Source: Agapetus fuscipes
Taxonomy: Eukaryota > Arthropoda > Insecta > Trichoptera > Glossosomatidae
Assembly (NCBI GenBank): GCA_951799405.1
Contig: OX637333.1
Span: 14,507,960 to 14,571,959, forward strand
DNA length: 64,000 nt
Direction: 5' to 3'
Below, piece by piece: positions 49,395 to 61,006 of this stretch. Under the pieces are notes generated by a model, which searched no databases, had not been told where the DNA came from, and saw only the letters and a list, made by a program, of their open reading frames with translations. The translations under genes were made by a program, and so were the position numbers. Each line of letters begins with the position of its first letter. Within the stretch, counting starts at the first letter, position 1.

Positions 49395-50490
49395 TCTTAA
49401 ATATAAAAAAGGAGAGGGTATTTGCGTCTGTTTTTTTCGAATTTGCAAAAATGTTTTTCCAACAAGTGTTTCTATTGACGGACTGGACTAAACCTCATAT
49501 CCAGAATTTTTGGTGTTTGTTTGTTTGTTTGTATATTTGTACCACTATAGGCGCCCAGACCGTTCGCAGCACGATGCTGCTATTTTGCAGATTTCCATAA
49601 AATGCTCAAACTTAAACAACTGTCAGGGTCCGGATGACGTCAGGTGCATATTTCGCATACCTGTGATACAGACAGAAAATTGAAATCTTGCCGCTGGCGG
49701 CCATTTTTAAATTTACAGGCTTAATATTCGAAACAGTCATGTCTTTTAGTATTCAAACAACTTTTGGACGAAACTTTCTCGCAAAAAGTAAATTCTTCAA
49801 ACAAAATTTGTAAATACCTACATCTCATATAAAAAAAAATAGAAATTTAACCTACCCATTTGTTTGTTTGTTTATAGACCGTTCACAGTAGGGCACTAAA
49901 ATTAAGCATCGACCCAAAAAACGCTCATACGCAAAAGATAGGGGCGGTCTGAATGTTTAAAAACGCTTATTTCTTATAGGTACCATAGACACTGAATCTA
50001 AAAATCATCCCGCTGGTGGCCAATTTTAATTAAAAGACCCCATACTTAAAAATTATCCTGTCTTTTTATAATCCAAACAAATGTTGGAAAGAACTTTCTC
50101 TCAATCAATAAGTCTTTCAAACAAAAATTGTAAATACCTACATATGCAAAATTCCACAATCATATCTTGCAAGTCGCCCAGCGATCGCATTTACAACCAT
50201 GTAGAGTTGAATTTTGGCATGTGACCTAACAATAAAAAGATTTAATAACCCCCAAAATTAAATTAAAAAGTATACAGTTTTTCAAGTAGCCACCATACAT
50301 TTTTTTGGGTTTTAACGGGTTTTTTGCGTCCACTTTAAACTTGGGTGGTAAATTTTCCCAGTTCGTTATAGATTCTGCTAATTTCAATTAAATGTTGAAG
50401 AAAACTATTTTTTATGACGAATTTCTTTGAACAACACTATTAAAAGTTCATTTTTCCATTTCAAACATAATTCTTTTTTCAGATGTATGG

Positions 50491-52611
50491 TTCTATAATA
50501 ATCTATAATCTAAGTTGCAAGGATATATTCATTTAAAGCTCTCAGATGTATGCCCACAAACCAACAAGTGTAGTTCGCGCTTACAAATGCTGAATGTGTA
50601 CTTACAAATAAAATCCAAACCTCAAATGAACATAAGCCCCACAACTTTTGCCGACCTTCCCTGAAACAGGGGTGACATTGGCAAAGTGAACCATTTTTTA
50701 CAGTATGGGTGGTCAGCCTCATACCAACCTATAAGTCAAGGAATATGAATAATAAATTACATCTTATATATAAAAAAGGAGAGGGTATTTGCGTCTGTTT
50801 TTTTCGAATTTGCAAAAATGTTTTTCTAACAAGTGTTTCTATTGACAAACTGAACTAACGCTCTGTTCCAGAATTTTTGGTGTTTGTTTGTCTGATTGTT
50901 TGTTTGTTTGTTTGTATATTTGTACCATTATAGGCGCCCAGACCGTTCGCAGCACGATGCTGAAATTTTGCATACCCCCATAAAATGCTCAAACTTAAAC
51001 AACTGTCAGGGTCCGGATGACGTCACGTGCATATTTCGTATACCTGCGATACAGACTGAAAATTGAAATCTTGCCGCTGGCGGCCATTTTGAATTTACAG
51101 GCTTGATGTTCGAAACAGTCATGTCTCTTAGTAATTTTAACAACTTTTGGAAGAAACTTTTTCGCAAAAAGTAAATTCTTCAAACAAAGTTTGTAAATAC
51201 CTACATAGAAAAAAATACAAAACAATATCTTTCAGGTGGCACAACGGGCGCATGCATTAAGTTGGAACATTGAAATTAAGCATGCCACCTAAACATAAAC
51301 AGACTTACATATTTTCAAAAAAAAACAAAAAATACATGAAGGATTAAGAGTAGCTGCCATACGTTTTTTTTGGTTTCTCCAATATTAAACATTCTCCTGG
51401 CGTTTATTTTAAAAGTCTGAAGGTTTTTCCTCAATCATCAATTTGGTTTTGCTTATGTCAACATTTTTTTCAAGAAAACTTTTTTCAATGACAAATTTTT
51501 TCAAACAAAATTTTGAAAAACCTGATTTTCACCAAAAAGTCAAATTTATAAGTAAAAAAATTAACTATTTTGATGAGACATTTACAATTCTAATTTTTCA
51601 AAATGTAAAGATATGTAATCAGACAATCACACCAAGTGTATATTTTGCATACCCGTCATACAAACTAAAAAAATATATTGCTCTGCAGGCGGCCATTTTG
51701 AATGTCTAGGCCTCATACTCGAATTTAAAATGCATTTTAGTAAACCCCATAAATGTTGGAAGAAACTTTTTTTCTACGGCAAATTTCTTTGAACAAATAT
51801 TTAAAAAGTAAAATTTCATACAAAGTGTCTTATATATAAAAATGAAAAAAGTTAAAAAGTTTTTTTTTTTTAATTTTCAAAAGTCATTTTTTTCTTAGAG
51901 TTCTGTCGATGGGTCGAACGTTTTCCCATACTTAGATTTTTTGTAGATTGTGAGTTTAGGCATTTTAAGGTATCTTCAGGTACCAAGCAGTATCAGACAC
52001 TAAAATATCGTGAAAAGTATCACAAGCAGTTTAAAGATGTCAAAAGATAATTCAGAGAAGGACGAGCAGTTTGAAGGCATTTCATGACAATAAGAGCAGC
52101 TGGAACTATCTAAAAACAAAAGCACCAGTACCAACAAAACAATGCCGTATGGCAAACGCAGTCATGTTTCATGCCACTATAAGACAATTGCAAGCAACAC
52201 AGGTACGCTTAAGATACTATTACCAGCAAAACGAAAAAGAGCAGAAAATACAAGTTATACACTTAATTGATAATGATCGTGTCGAGCATCATTATAAACC
52301 ATCACCAGAAAAATAAAGAGCAGAAATAAAAAGCAGGATAAAGACTTTAGCACCTGCACAACAATAGAAAATAGCACGATCAGGCCTGGGATTCTACCGT
52401 AAAACTGTCCACTTTTTGTTGTTGTTGTTGGTCAGTTCTCATGGATCTTTTAAAAATCAGAGCAGGGGTAAATTGTGCTGGCGAAGCCGGACTTCAAACT
52501 GCCCGTTGGGCCTAGCAGCCAACCGTGCGAGAGCGCGGTTTGGTCTGCTAGTTTAAATATAAAAAAGAACAAAACCTTACAAAGAAATCTATACAAAAAA
52601 AAAAAAAAAAA
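50491..52611 (-). repeat. LINE tail (family A plus 3' UTR) inserted in H2, itself split by H3
   Basis: The family A unit at 50495-50742 (minus) is followed by LINE 3' UTR sequence that resumes at 52552-52605 behind H3. ATGGTT is found at both borders of H2 (50483 and 52612). The family A part is identical over 213 bases to copies at 12140 and 40369. Confidence 0.65.
50762..52551 (+). mobile_element. Helitron H3 (type 1), single insertion between A and T
   Basis: Starts TCTTATATATAAAAAAGG, ends TCTGCTAG. The bases either side are A (50761) and T (52552), and the flanking LINE 3' UTR is continuous without H3, which is how Helitrons insert. Carries the 81-codon frame at 52071-52316. Confidence 0.8.
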
Positions 52612-52794
52612 ATGGTTGATTAGTGAATATTAATTAGCCAACTGATACATTTTAAAAGAATTATTTTTTCCGTATTTTTCCCCTGGCAATATAAGACAAC
52701 TTGCAGCACTCAAAGGATTTTAGGGTAACCATGATTTTAAAATATCATGGCGACCAAAAAAACCTTTGTTGCTAAAAAATTGTTGCATTAAGAA

Positions 52795-53395
52795 TTTGTG
52801 CTTTTGAGGTGGGTTTAAGGCTGACCACCCGTGATGTAAAAAGTAAATTCGCTTTACCAATGTCACCCCTGTTTCAAGAAAAGGCGGCAAAAGTTGCAAA
52901 GTCACGTGTATACTCAAAAAAAAAATTGTGCTTTTGAGGTTGGTTGGTTGGTTAAGGCTGACCACCCGTGATGTAAAAAGTAAATTCGCTTTACCAATGT
53001 CACCCCTGTTTCAAGAAAAGGCTGCAAAAGTTGCAAAGTCACGTGTATACCTACTCAAAAAAAAATTGTGCTTTTGAGGTTGGTTGGTTGGTTAAGGCTG
53101 ACCACCCGTGATGTAAAAAGTAAATTCGCTTTACCAATGTCACCCCTGTTTCAAGAAAAGGCGGCAAAAGTTGCAAAGTCACGTATATACTAAAAAAAAA
53201 TGTGCTTTTGAGGTTGCTAGGTTGGTTAAGGCTGACCACCCGTGATGTAAAAAGTAAATTCGCTTTACCAATGTCACCCCTGTTTCAAGAAAATGCGGCA
53301 AAAGTTGCAAAGTCACGTGTATACTTGTGGGCACCCATTAATTTAAATCTTAAACGGAATTTCATCCATGCAACTCAGATTAAGATTATAAACTG
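52795..53395 (+). repeat. tandem array of four 131-140-bp units related to family A
   Basis: Units begin TTGTGCTTTTGAGG at 52795, 52926, 53066 and 53200. Each contains GGCTGACCACCCGTGATG and CACCCCTGTTTCAAG, the diverged front half of family A. Only the last unit continues into a tail (GCAACTCAGATTAAGATTAT). The matching place in H4 has three units. Confidence 0.8.
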
Positions 53396-53740
53396 ATAAG
53401 TGTATGTGAAATGTGAAAATTGCTTTCCGAATATCGACAAAATATTTTAGTCCCGGAAAAATATGCCTGCTGGATGTTCACCCTACATGAAAAAGCTGTG
53501 GAAATTTGAAAAAAGAACGTGCGATATTTTGTTTTAATGACAGCTCAGTTTTGTTTGTTTTGTTGTTGATACGTTTTTTAAAACATTTAATGTAATAATA
53601 ATAAGTTTTGCAGTATTTACTGGTTTAAAATGAAGTTATTTATCGTTTTGTGGATAAAATACAAGGAGACAGTGTCTCCTAAACAGACAAACAAAGATAT
53701 GTTTCGTTATCGGCTACAGGTTAGAATTTTTTTTTCTGTT
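53396..53740. other. no recognised feature
   Basis: AT-rich, short frames only. Confidence 0.35.
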
Positions 53741-54000
53741 TAGTTTTTGATGTCCATACATATTATTATTTGTTGATTTTTAAAAGGTTATTTGTTGTAT
53801 ATGTTCCTTGACTTATAAGCTGGTATGCGGCTGACCACACATGCTATAGAAAATGGTTTACTTTGCCAATGTCACCCCTGTTATAGGGAAGGTTGACAGA
53901 AGTTGCAGGGTGTATGTTCATTTGAGATTCGAGTTTTTATATTGTATGTCCACATGCGGCATGTTCAAGGGCGAACTTATACGTGTCTTCTTTGATCACT
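53740..54000 (+). repeat. LINE 3' UTR joined to family A
   Basis: GTTTTTGATGTCCATACATATT and TTGTATATGTTCCTTGACTTAT reproduce the order seen after the ORF at 18051-18899. Confidence 0.7.
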
Positions 54001-54011
54001 GTTACCAAACC

Positions 54012-54425
54012 TTTAAAAACGCTACTAAGCTGCACATATAATGCAACATCCTACCGCGTAGTTGCGAAGGGTTGCGCATGTGCCGTATGGAACATATTTA
54101 TTTTGACAGGTAAGGAACTTACGCCTACTTCAGTTAAAAAAAAAAATAGAAATCGCCTCGCTGGAGCTGGCGGCCGTTTTGGATGTACAGACCACATACT
54201 CGAAACATGTCTTTTCATACTTTAAGCAAATGTTGAAAGAGACTTTTTCTCAATAAGTAAAATCTTCAAAGTTTGTCTCTTCTTTAGTAACATGGCTGCG
54301 TGACGTTTCAACTTTGTCTACGTCAATTCATCCTTAAAAAACCGCAACTGAGCTGCAAATATAATGCAAATTTTTACCGCGCTGTCTCCGCAGAAGCTGG
54401 AATATATTTATTTTTACATGCAAGG
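54012..54425 (-). repeat. two partial family B tRNA-SINEs
   Basis: Reversed SINE bodies at 54012-54138 and 54337-54425 (TGCAACATCCTACCGCG; TATTTATTTTTACATGCAAGG). Between them a scrap similar to the type 2 Helitron (ATAGAAATCGCCTCGC; TGTTGAAAGAGAC). Confidence 0.55.
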
Positions 54426-54664
54426 CATTCCTTGACTTATAGGTTGATATGAGGCTGACCACCCATACTGTACAAAATGGTTCACTTTGCCAATGTCAGC
54501 CCTGTGTCAGGGAAGGTCGGCAAAAGTTGTAGGGTTTATTTATGTTCATTTGAGGGTTGGATTTTATTTGTAAGTATGCATTCAGCATTTGTAAGCGCAA
54601 TGTACACGTGATTGTTTGTGGGCATGCATTTGATATGAGCTTTAAATGTTAATATATCTTTGCT
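54425..54664 (+). repeat. family A LINE-tail repeat
   Basis: From TTCCTTGACTTATAGG to TATATCTTTGC. Confidence 0.8.
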
Positions 54665-54920
54665 CAGTCGGTGTTATGGCCGAGGGGGCCAAGTGGGCTG
54701 ATCTTTCTAGCGTATTTGGAATAGAACAACGTTGGTTCGATCCCCGCTTGGGTCATTTGACCATAACTTTGACCCTGGTTCAACAGATGTTATTGGGTAA
54801 TTAAAATAACAACAATGAATTACTAATTGATGATATTAATACCTGTTTCTGGCCAGGCAGAGTAGGTTGGTGAATTGCATTCCTCTTCAAAAATCTTTTT
54901 TTTTTTTTAAACTTAGATTA
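54664..54920 (+). repeat. family C tRNA-SINE
   Basis: Head TATGGCCGAGGGGGCCAAG with B box GGTTCGATCCCCGC, body TTGGGTCATTTGACCATAAC, end CTGGCCAGGCAGAGTAGG and a T-run. Confidence 0.72.
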
Positions 54921-55107
54921 TGTCGATTATAAGGGTCTTCCTTACACCAACGACAACAGTTTAAGTGGGAGGTTCCAGTTTGCGTACATACACATTTAAA
55001 AAAAATCCTATGCAGAAGACTCCCTACATTTCAAAGACTCTAGGGGTCTATGATACTTGTTGTAGTGCCGCAGAGGTGTTTAAGAGCTTGGTGGATATAT
55101 AAATGGT

Positions 55108-55318
55108 ATATTTTTTGTTCTTCGCTGAGATTCGAATCCACAACTCTCCATTCACGAGTCCGAAGTATTGCCACTGGACTCTGGACCGGTCAAAGAAATG
55201 CCAACGACACGCAGTGTTCTCAAGCGGCCACCCATCCAAGTACTATCCGCGCCCAATGTTGCTTAACTGCGGTGATCGGACGAGAACCGGTGCTTTCAAC
55301 ATGTTATGGTTGTCGGCG
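55108..55318 (-). repeat. fused 5S rRNA-like and tRNA-like sequence (possible chimeric SINE)
   Basis: Minus strand: 55318-55200 is a 119-base 5S rRNA-like sequence (CACCGGTTCTCGTCCGATCA, GTTAAGCAACATTGGGCGCG, AGTACTTGGATGGGTGGCC), followed by 14 bases and a tRNA-like segment at 55187-55108 (CCAGTGGCAATAC, GGACTCGTGAATGGAG, B-box-like GATTCGAATC). 5S changes: C for A before GTTAAGC, GGCC for GACC, A for C in ACCATAAC. No T-run terminates the 5S part. So not a working 5S gene, rather a 5S-derived retroposed repeat. Confidence 0.62.
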
Positions 55319-55364
55319 ATTATAGATCAAAAAGATTAGATAATGAACCATTCATTATAACTTT

Positions 55365-55440
55365 AATAATATTTCTGGCCAGCCAAATAGGTTGATGTAT
55401 TGCATTCTTCTTCACAAATCTATTTTTTATAGAAATGTAA
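55365..55440 (+). repeat. family C SINE tail
   Basis: TTTCTGGCCAGCCAAATAGG and GCATTCTTCTTCACAAATC match the SINE C 3' end. Confidence 0.55.
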
Positions 55441-55566
55441 TAAAAATAAATCTTAATATTATTTTATTTAAATAACAAAAATAAAAAAGGAACCCCAAAG
55501 AATTAGGCTTAGCTAAGTAATAAACTGCTTTTATTGTAATGTTCTCTTATTCAAAATCTGACACTT

Positions 55567-56046
55567 CGTTGACTTATAGGTTGGTAGGAGGCTGACCACC
55601 AATTTTGTAAAAAATCACTTTGCCAATGTCGCCCCTGTTCCAGGGAAGTTCATCAAGAGTTTGCTTATGTCCATTTGACATTGGGTTTTATGTTGTAAGT
55701 CCACATGCGGTATAAGTAAGTGTGAACTTATACGTGGCTGCTTATGGGAATGCATTCAATATGAATTTTAAATGGTATCTAATTTTAAATGGTATCTTTC
55801 CTTGACTTATAGGTTGGTATGAGGCTGACCACCCATACTGTAAATATGGTTCACTTTGCCAATGTCACCCCTGTTTCAGGGAATGTCGGCAAGAGTTGCA
55901 GGGCTTATGTTCATTTGAGGTTTGGATTTTATTTGTAAGTACACAATCAGCATTTGTAAGCGCGAACTACACGTGTTTGTTTGTGGGCATACATCTGAGA
56001 GCTTTGAATGAATATATCCTTGCAAATTAGATTATAGATTATAGAT
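55567..56046 (+). repeat. two family A repeats in tandem
   Basis: Units at 55567-55793 (diverged) and 55799-56046 (close to the young copies). Both start GACTTATAGGTTGG and are in the same orientation. Confidence 0.8.
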
Positions 56047-56129
56047 CTATGCAACTTATTAAATTTTTATTTTTATTATTAAAATATACATTTTCAGATA
56101 ATAGGTACCTACTTAATTGTCAACATCAC

Positions 56130-56900
56130 AACGCGAAGCGACTTAATTACACATAAAGTGTAACTTCTTACCTGTGTTTTCCTCGAAGGGGTCGCATGTG
56201 GCGATTTGGGACCTATTTATCGGGTCAGCCTCACGCCAATCACTTCGGTTGAAGATGTGGTTTACCAGCTCCCACAGGGGGGCGGGTCATATTTATTGTG
56301 AAGGCTGAGTACTCCTTGCCGGTATTTATTTTGGGTTTTAAATAAACACCGAAACGGGAAATCCTTTCTGGCACCCACGGTGGAGATCAAACCCTTGCTG
56401 CAAAGCAAACCTTGAATGCTAGCATTCTACTAACTGTGCCATAGACCGGACTTTTGCAAGCTTGGTCGTCGCTACAAAGTGCCAATTCTCATGCAAGACC
56501 CAATTGCTGTACGGCTGGATGGACCTTTTTGTGACCGATCTTTGGTTAAGGCAATGAATTTTCCAACCTAGCAAAGAGCATTTGTGAGTATATATGTAAC
56601 ATAACTCGCAATTAAGCTACACATACAGTGCAACTTCTTGCCGCGTCATCCCCGAAGGGTTTCGCATGGGGTGAGTCGAACCTATTTATTTTTACAGGTA
56701 AAGGGGCAAGCCTTATGTAATCACTTCAGTTGAAGTAGGGGTTTCCCAGTTCCCGAAGAGGGTGGTACACATTTCTTGTGAAGAGTGAGTAGGTAAACCT
56801 TGCCGGTAATTGATTTTGGCGTTAGAAAAAAAAAACCGAAACGGGGAATCATTTATGACACTCTGGGTGGGATTCGAACCCGATCTCAGGGCATTGCTCA
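56130..56900 (-). repeat. two family B tRNA-SINEs, minus strand
   Basis: First at 56130-56455, with tRNA head remains at 56370-56450 (GCACCCACGG, CTAACTGTGCCATAGACCGG). Second at 56610-56885 (CTTCTTGCCGCGTCATCCCC to GGGTGGGATTCGAACCCGA). Between them a scrap with TTGGTCGTCGCTAC, also found near 9620. Confidence 0.7.
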
Positions 56901-57189
56901 TGCTCATCCTGTATGTATGTGTCAGAAGGACCCACAGCACATTGACGCTCATACAAAGTTATATATTTTCTCAAGTGGCGTTACATCTTCCCGTGAAGTA
57001 AAAGCAATGGCAAGACAAAACATGAACCTCTATGTCATTAGCGTGCATAAAAGTAAATAGTTCGTTGTTAATGAAGCTATTTTTTTTGTAATTGCATATC
57101 TCGGGTGGTACTCCTTACAGGCACGTGTGTAGGGTATAGGCAAATACACTTCAGAATGAATATTTTCTTCTATTCCTTTAACCATTCTT

Positions 57190-57240
57190 ACAATATGGAT
57201 GGTCATTGGCCAGCCTCATACCAACCTATAAGTCAAGGAA
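57190..57240 (-). repeat. family A scrap
   Basis: ACCAACCTATAAGTCAAGGA with GGATGGTCATTGGCCAGCC. Confidence 0.55.
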
Positions 57241-57269
57241 TGAGTCTGAAATAGTACTGCTGTGAATAG

Positions 57270-57500
57270 ATTCAGGGCTCCCCGCAGGAGCAATACGGCC
57301 AATTATTTGCATCGTGCCTTTTGTGTTACCGGCGCTCTGCTTTTTAATGTTTTACCACACGAGCTGACGGCTGTGGAGAGTGCAAATGTTTTTAAATCAA
57401 TATTGAAGACATGACTGTTCAGGAGGGGCTCTGCAGTACCCTTGCGGTCAACTCACAAAACGGCATTAAACATATTGTTTTATTAAATATTATTATTATC
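57270..57500 (+). pseudogene. L2/CR1-like LINE C-terminal relic
   Basis: Reads RAFCVTGARLFNVLPHELTA, VESANVFKSILKT, then a stop and LFRRG, ending in (ATT)n. Typical last 50 residues of this LINE group. Confidence 0.55.
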
Positions 57501-58570
57501 CTAACTTTTCTTTATTAGTAACATGAACCAACTGATGTATTCCATTATTCTGACATGCATTTATTCTGGAACTGAAAAGAATGTGAATGCGATGTACTTC
57601 TATGCATACCGTACATATTTAACAATTTGTCTATCGTGGATTCAAGATATTCGGAACATGAAAAGAATTCAATCACCTTTTTATCACAATATTTATTAAA
57701 TTATATCTTAAAGCATTCAATGAAATAAAGAACAAATGGGCAAAAATTATGGCGAAGCCAGACTAAAACCAGCCTGGAGGGCCTAGCAGCCAACCGTGCG
57801 AGAGCGCGGTTTGGTCTGCTAGTCTTATATATAAAAAAGGAAAGGGTATTTGCGTCTGTTTTTTTCGAATTTGCAAAAATGTTTTTCCAACAAGTGTTTC
57901 TATTGACGGACTGGACTAAACCTCATATCCAGAATTTTTGGTGTTTTTTTGCTTGTTTGTATATTTGTACCACTATAGGCGCCCAGACCGTTCGCAGCAC
58001 GATGCTGCTATTTTGCAGATCCCCATAAAATGCTCAAACTTAAACAACTGTCAGGGTCCGGATGACGTCACGTGCATATTTCGTATACCTGCGATACAGA
58101 CTGAAAATTGAAATCTTGCCGCTGGCGGCCATTTTAAATTTACAGGCTTGATATTCGAAACAGTCATGTCTTTTAGTAATTCAAACAACTTTTGGACGAA
58201 ACTTTCACGCAAAAGTAAATTCTTCAAACAAAATTTGTAAATAGCTACATTCTCAAATATAAAAAAATAGAAATTTAACCTACCCATTTGTTTGTTTGTT
58301 TTGTAGACCGTTCACAGTAGGGCACTGAAATTAAGCATCGACCCAAAAAACGCTCAAACGCAAAAGATAGCGGGGGTCTGAATGTTTAAAAACGCTTATT
58401 TCTTATAGGTACCATAGACACTGAATCTAAAAATCATCCCGCTGGTGGCCAATTTTAATTAAAAGACCCCATACTTAAAATTGTCCTGTCTTTTTATAAT
58501 CCAAACAAATGTTGTAATAAACTTTCTCTCAATAAATAAGTCTTTCAAACAAAAGTTGTAAATACCTGCA

Positions 58571-59894
58571 TACCGAAAGTTTCATTCAACAGAAACCGGT
58601 ATGCTCAAGCTTGTATCGGATATGGTATCTGCTGTAGAGTGTGGTGATATGGCTCTACTGGCGCTTCTTGACATGAGTGCGGCATTCGACACAGTAAATC
58701 ACTCGATCCTTATTGAGAGGTTGGAGGTGTCTTACGGTTTGACCAACGGGGCTTTGGCGTGGTTCTCCTCCTATCTGGTGGAACGCAGGCAGGCGGTGCG
58801 TGTTTGTGACGGTGTCTCACCTACCTACTCGCTGTCTTCTGGGGTCCCACAGGGCTCTGTGTTGGGTCCGATCCTTTTCATTTTGTATACTGCTGACATT
58901 GAGAGTATTGTTGAAAAATGGGGCCTCATCTCACACTCATATGCAGATGACTGGCAAATATACTCTCACTGTCGGCCAGACATGGCTGAGGACCTCAGTT
59001 GCAGGGTCTCTGGGTGTATCGCGGAGGTCGGTGGGTGGATGGTGAACAATGGCCTAATCTTGAACATGGATAAGACGGAGATAATGTGGGCAGTCACATC
59101 TAGGCGTGATCACCTATTAGTGAACGGAGTACCACTCTCCATAGGAGGTAAGCTAATCCAGCCTTCTGATTCAGTGAGACTTCTAGGAGTCTTACTGGAT
59201 CGGAATCTGACACTGGAGAGGCAAATAGATGCCACAATAGCTTCTTCTTTTTTTTCACTACGCCAAATTAAGGCTATTAGAAAGTGTTTACCGTCAGATG
59301 CAGTCAAGACCCTAGTGGGTGCGTTTGTGGTGTCTCGGATTGACTATTGTTCGACGCTTTATAGTGGTCAGCCGAAGAAGCAGTTCAATCGCTTTCAATC
59401 TGTGTTGAATTCGGCAGCAAGACTCATATTCGGGATACCCAAATTCGCTCACATCACTCCGCTGTTAAAAACACTACATTGGCTTCGTTTCCCGGAGAGG
59501 GTGGTCTACCGTGTTTGTGTGATGGTATATAAAGCCATCAATGGCTTGGCTCCACCTTATTTGACTGACATGATGTTACCTGTTGAGATGGGTGTAAGGA
59601 GGCAGACACTCAGATCCGCGGGCGATGAAGTAGTCAATTTGGTTCAGCCACGCCGTCAGATTCGTACAAATTTCGGAGACCGCGCTTTCCGTGTTGCGGG
59701 TCCGGTGGAGTGGAACAGACTGCCACCCGGAGTGAAGAACTCCAAATCTATGGATGTATTTCGCGGAGCACTCAAGACACACCTATTTAGAAAGTCTTAT
59801 CCATGATCGGAGAGGGCCCTTGAGGTGTGACACACACAAAAATGGCGCTCTCTTATCATTTGTAATTTAAAATAAATTAGCCTGATATTATTAT
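58571..59894 (+). pseudogene. L2/CR1-like LINE, long RT ORF
   Basis: 401 uninterrupted codons (58601-59806): LLDMSAAFDTVNHSILIERL, SGVPQGSVLGPILFILYT, catalytic SYADDWQIY, NLDKTE-like NMDKTEIMWAVTS, VSRIDYCSTLYSG and GDRAFRVAGPVEWNRLPPG, ending LKTHLFRKSYP. The 5' end is cut inside the RT. The 3' UTR has CTTGAGGTGTGACAC and ends in (ATT)n at 59880. With no stop it is one of the youngest insertions; the missing endonuclease makes it dead on arrival. Confidence 0.88.
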
Positions 59895-60427
59895 TATTAT
59901 ATGCAAAATTCCGAAATCATAACTTGCAAGTCGCCCAGCGATCGCATTTACAAACATGTAGAGTTGAATTTTGACATGTGACCTAACAATAAAAAGATTT
60001 AATAACTCCCAAAATTAAATTAAAAAGTATACAGTTTTTCAAGTAGCCACCATACATTTTTTTAGGTTTTAAGGGGTTTTTTGCGTCCACTTTAAATTTG
60101 GGTGGTAAATTTTCCAAGTTCATTATAGATTCTGCTAATTTCAATTAAATGTTGAAGAAAACTTTTTTTTATGACGAGTTTCTTCGAACAAAACTATTAA
60201 AAGTTCATTTTTCCATTTAAAACATAATTCTTTTTTCATACGTATGGTTGATTAGTGAATATTTATTAGCCAACTGATACAATTTACAAGAATTATTCTT
60301 TCCGTATTTTTCCCCTGGCAATATTAGCCAACTTGCAGCACTCAAAGGATTTTAGGGTAACCATGATTTTAAAATATCATGGCGACCAAAAAAATCTTTG
60401 TTGCCAAAAAATTGTTGCAATTAAAAA

Positions 60428-60825
60428 TTGTGCTTTTGAGGTTGGTTTAAGGCTGACCACCCGTCATGTAAAAAGTAAATTCGCTTTACCAATGTCACCC
60501 CTGTTTCAAGAAAAGGCGGCAAAAGTTGCAAAGTCACGTGTATACTCAAAAAAAAATTGTGCTTTTGAGGTTGGTTGGTTGGTTAAGGCTGACCACCCGT
60601 GATGTAAAAAGTAAATTCGCTTTACCAATGTCACCCCTGTTTCAAGAAAAGGCGGCAAAAGTTGCAAAGTCACGTGTATACTTACTCAAAAAAAAATTGT
60701 GCTTTTGAGGTTGGTTGGTTGGTTAAGGCTGACCAACCGTGATGTAAAAAGTAAATTCGCTTTACCAATGTCACCCCTGTTTCAAGAAAAGGCGGCAAAA
60801 GTTGCAAAGTCACGTGTACACTAAA
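60428..60825 (+). repeat. tandem array of three 129-140-bp units related to family A
   Basis: Units begin TTGTGCTTTTGAGG at about 60428, 60557 and 60697. Same units as at 52795-53395 but one fewer, and without the tail. Confidence 0.8.
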
Positions 60826-61006
60826 GAAACGGGAAATTAAAAAAATTAAAAACTAATTTTGAAAATAACTAATAGAAAAACATGAAAAAAAAACGAAGCA
60901 TTCAATTAAATAAAGAACATAAGGGCAAAAAATTATGGCGAAGCTAGACTTACCAGCCTGGAGGGCCTAGCAGCCAACCGTGCGAGAGCGCGGTTTGGTC
61001 TGCTAG

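Larger units (their letters stand above)
49395..57822 (+). mobile_element. Helitron H2 (type 2), heavily interrupted
   Basis: Starts with TC directly after the CTAG of H1 and ends at CTAG 57822, directly before H4. 5' part 49395-50490 parallels H4 57823-58570 and 59895-60240. The middle resumes at 52612 (ATGGTTGATTAGTG) and includes the tandem units at 52795-53395; the last 140 bases (57685-57822) match the H4 end (CATTCAATGAAATAAAG). Between these pieces lie a LINE tail with Helitron H3 inside, SINEs, family A repeats and a 5S-tRNA repeat. Confidence 0.65.
57823..61006 (+). mobile_element. Helitron H4 (type 2), with nested L2-like LINE
   Basis: TC at 57823 follows CTAG of H2 without a spacer; it ends CTAG at 61003-61006. 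Segments 57823-58570 and 59895-61006 belong to it. The LINE between them (58571-59894) interrupts at ...CTGCAT / ATGCAAAATTCC; in H2 the same place reads CTACATATGCAAAATTCC. Contains three tandem units at 60428-60825. Confidence 0.75.

Noticed and set aside
52795..53395. CRISPR-like array of repeats and spacers
   Set aside because: Units are contiguous tandem repeats without unique spacers, in a eukaryotic genome.
55200..55318. Functional 5S rRNA gene
   Set aside because: Changes in conserved promoter positions, no T-run terminator, and fused tRNA-like sequence.
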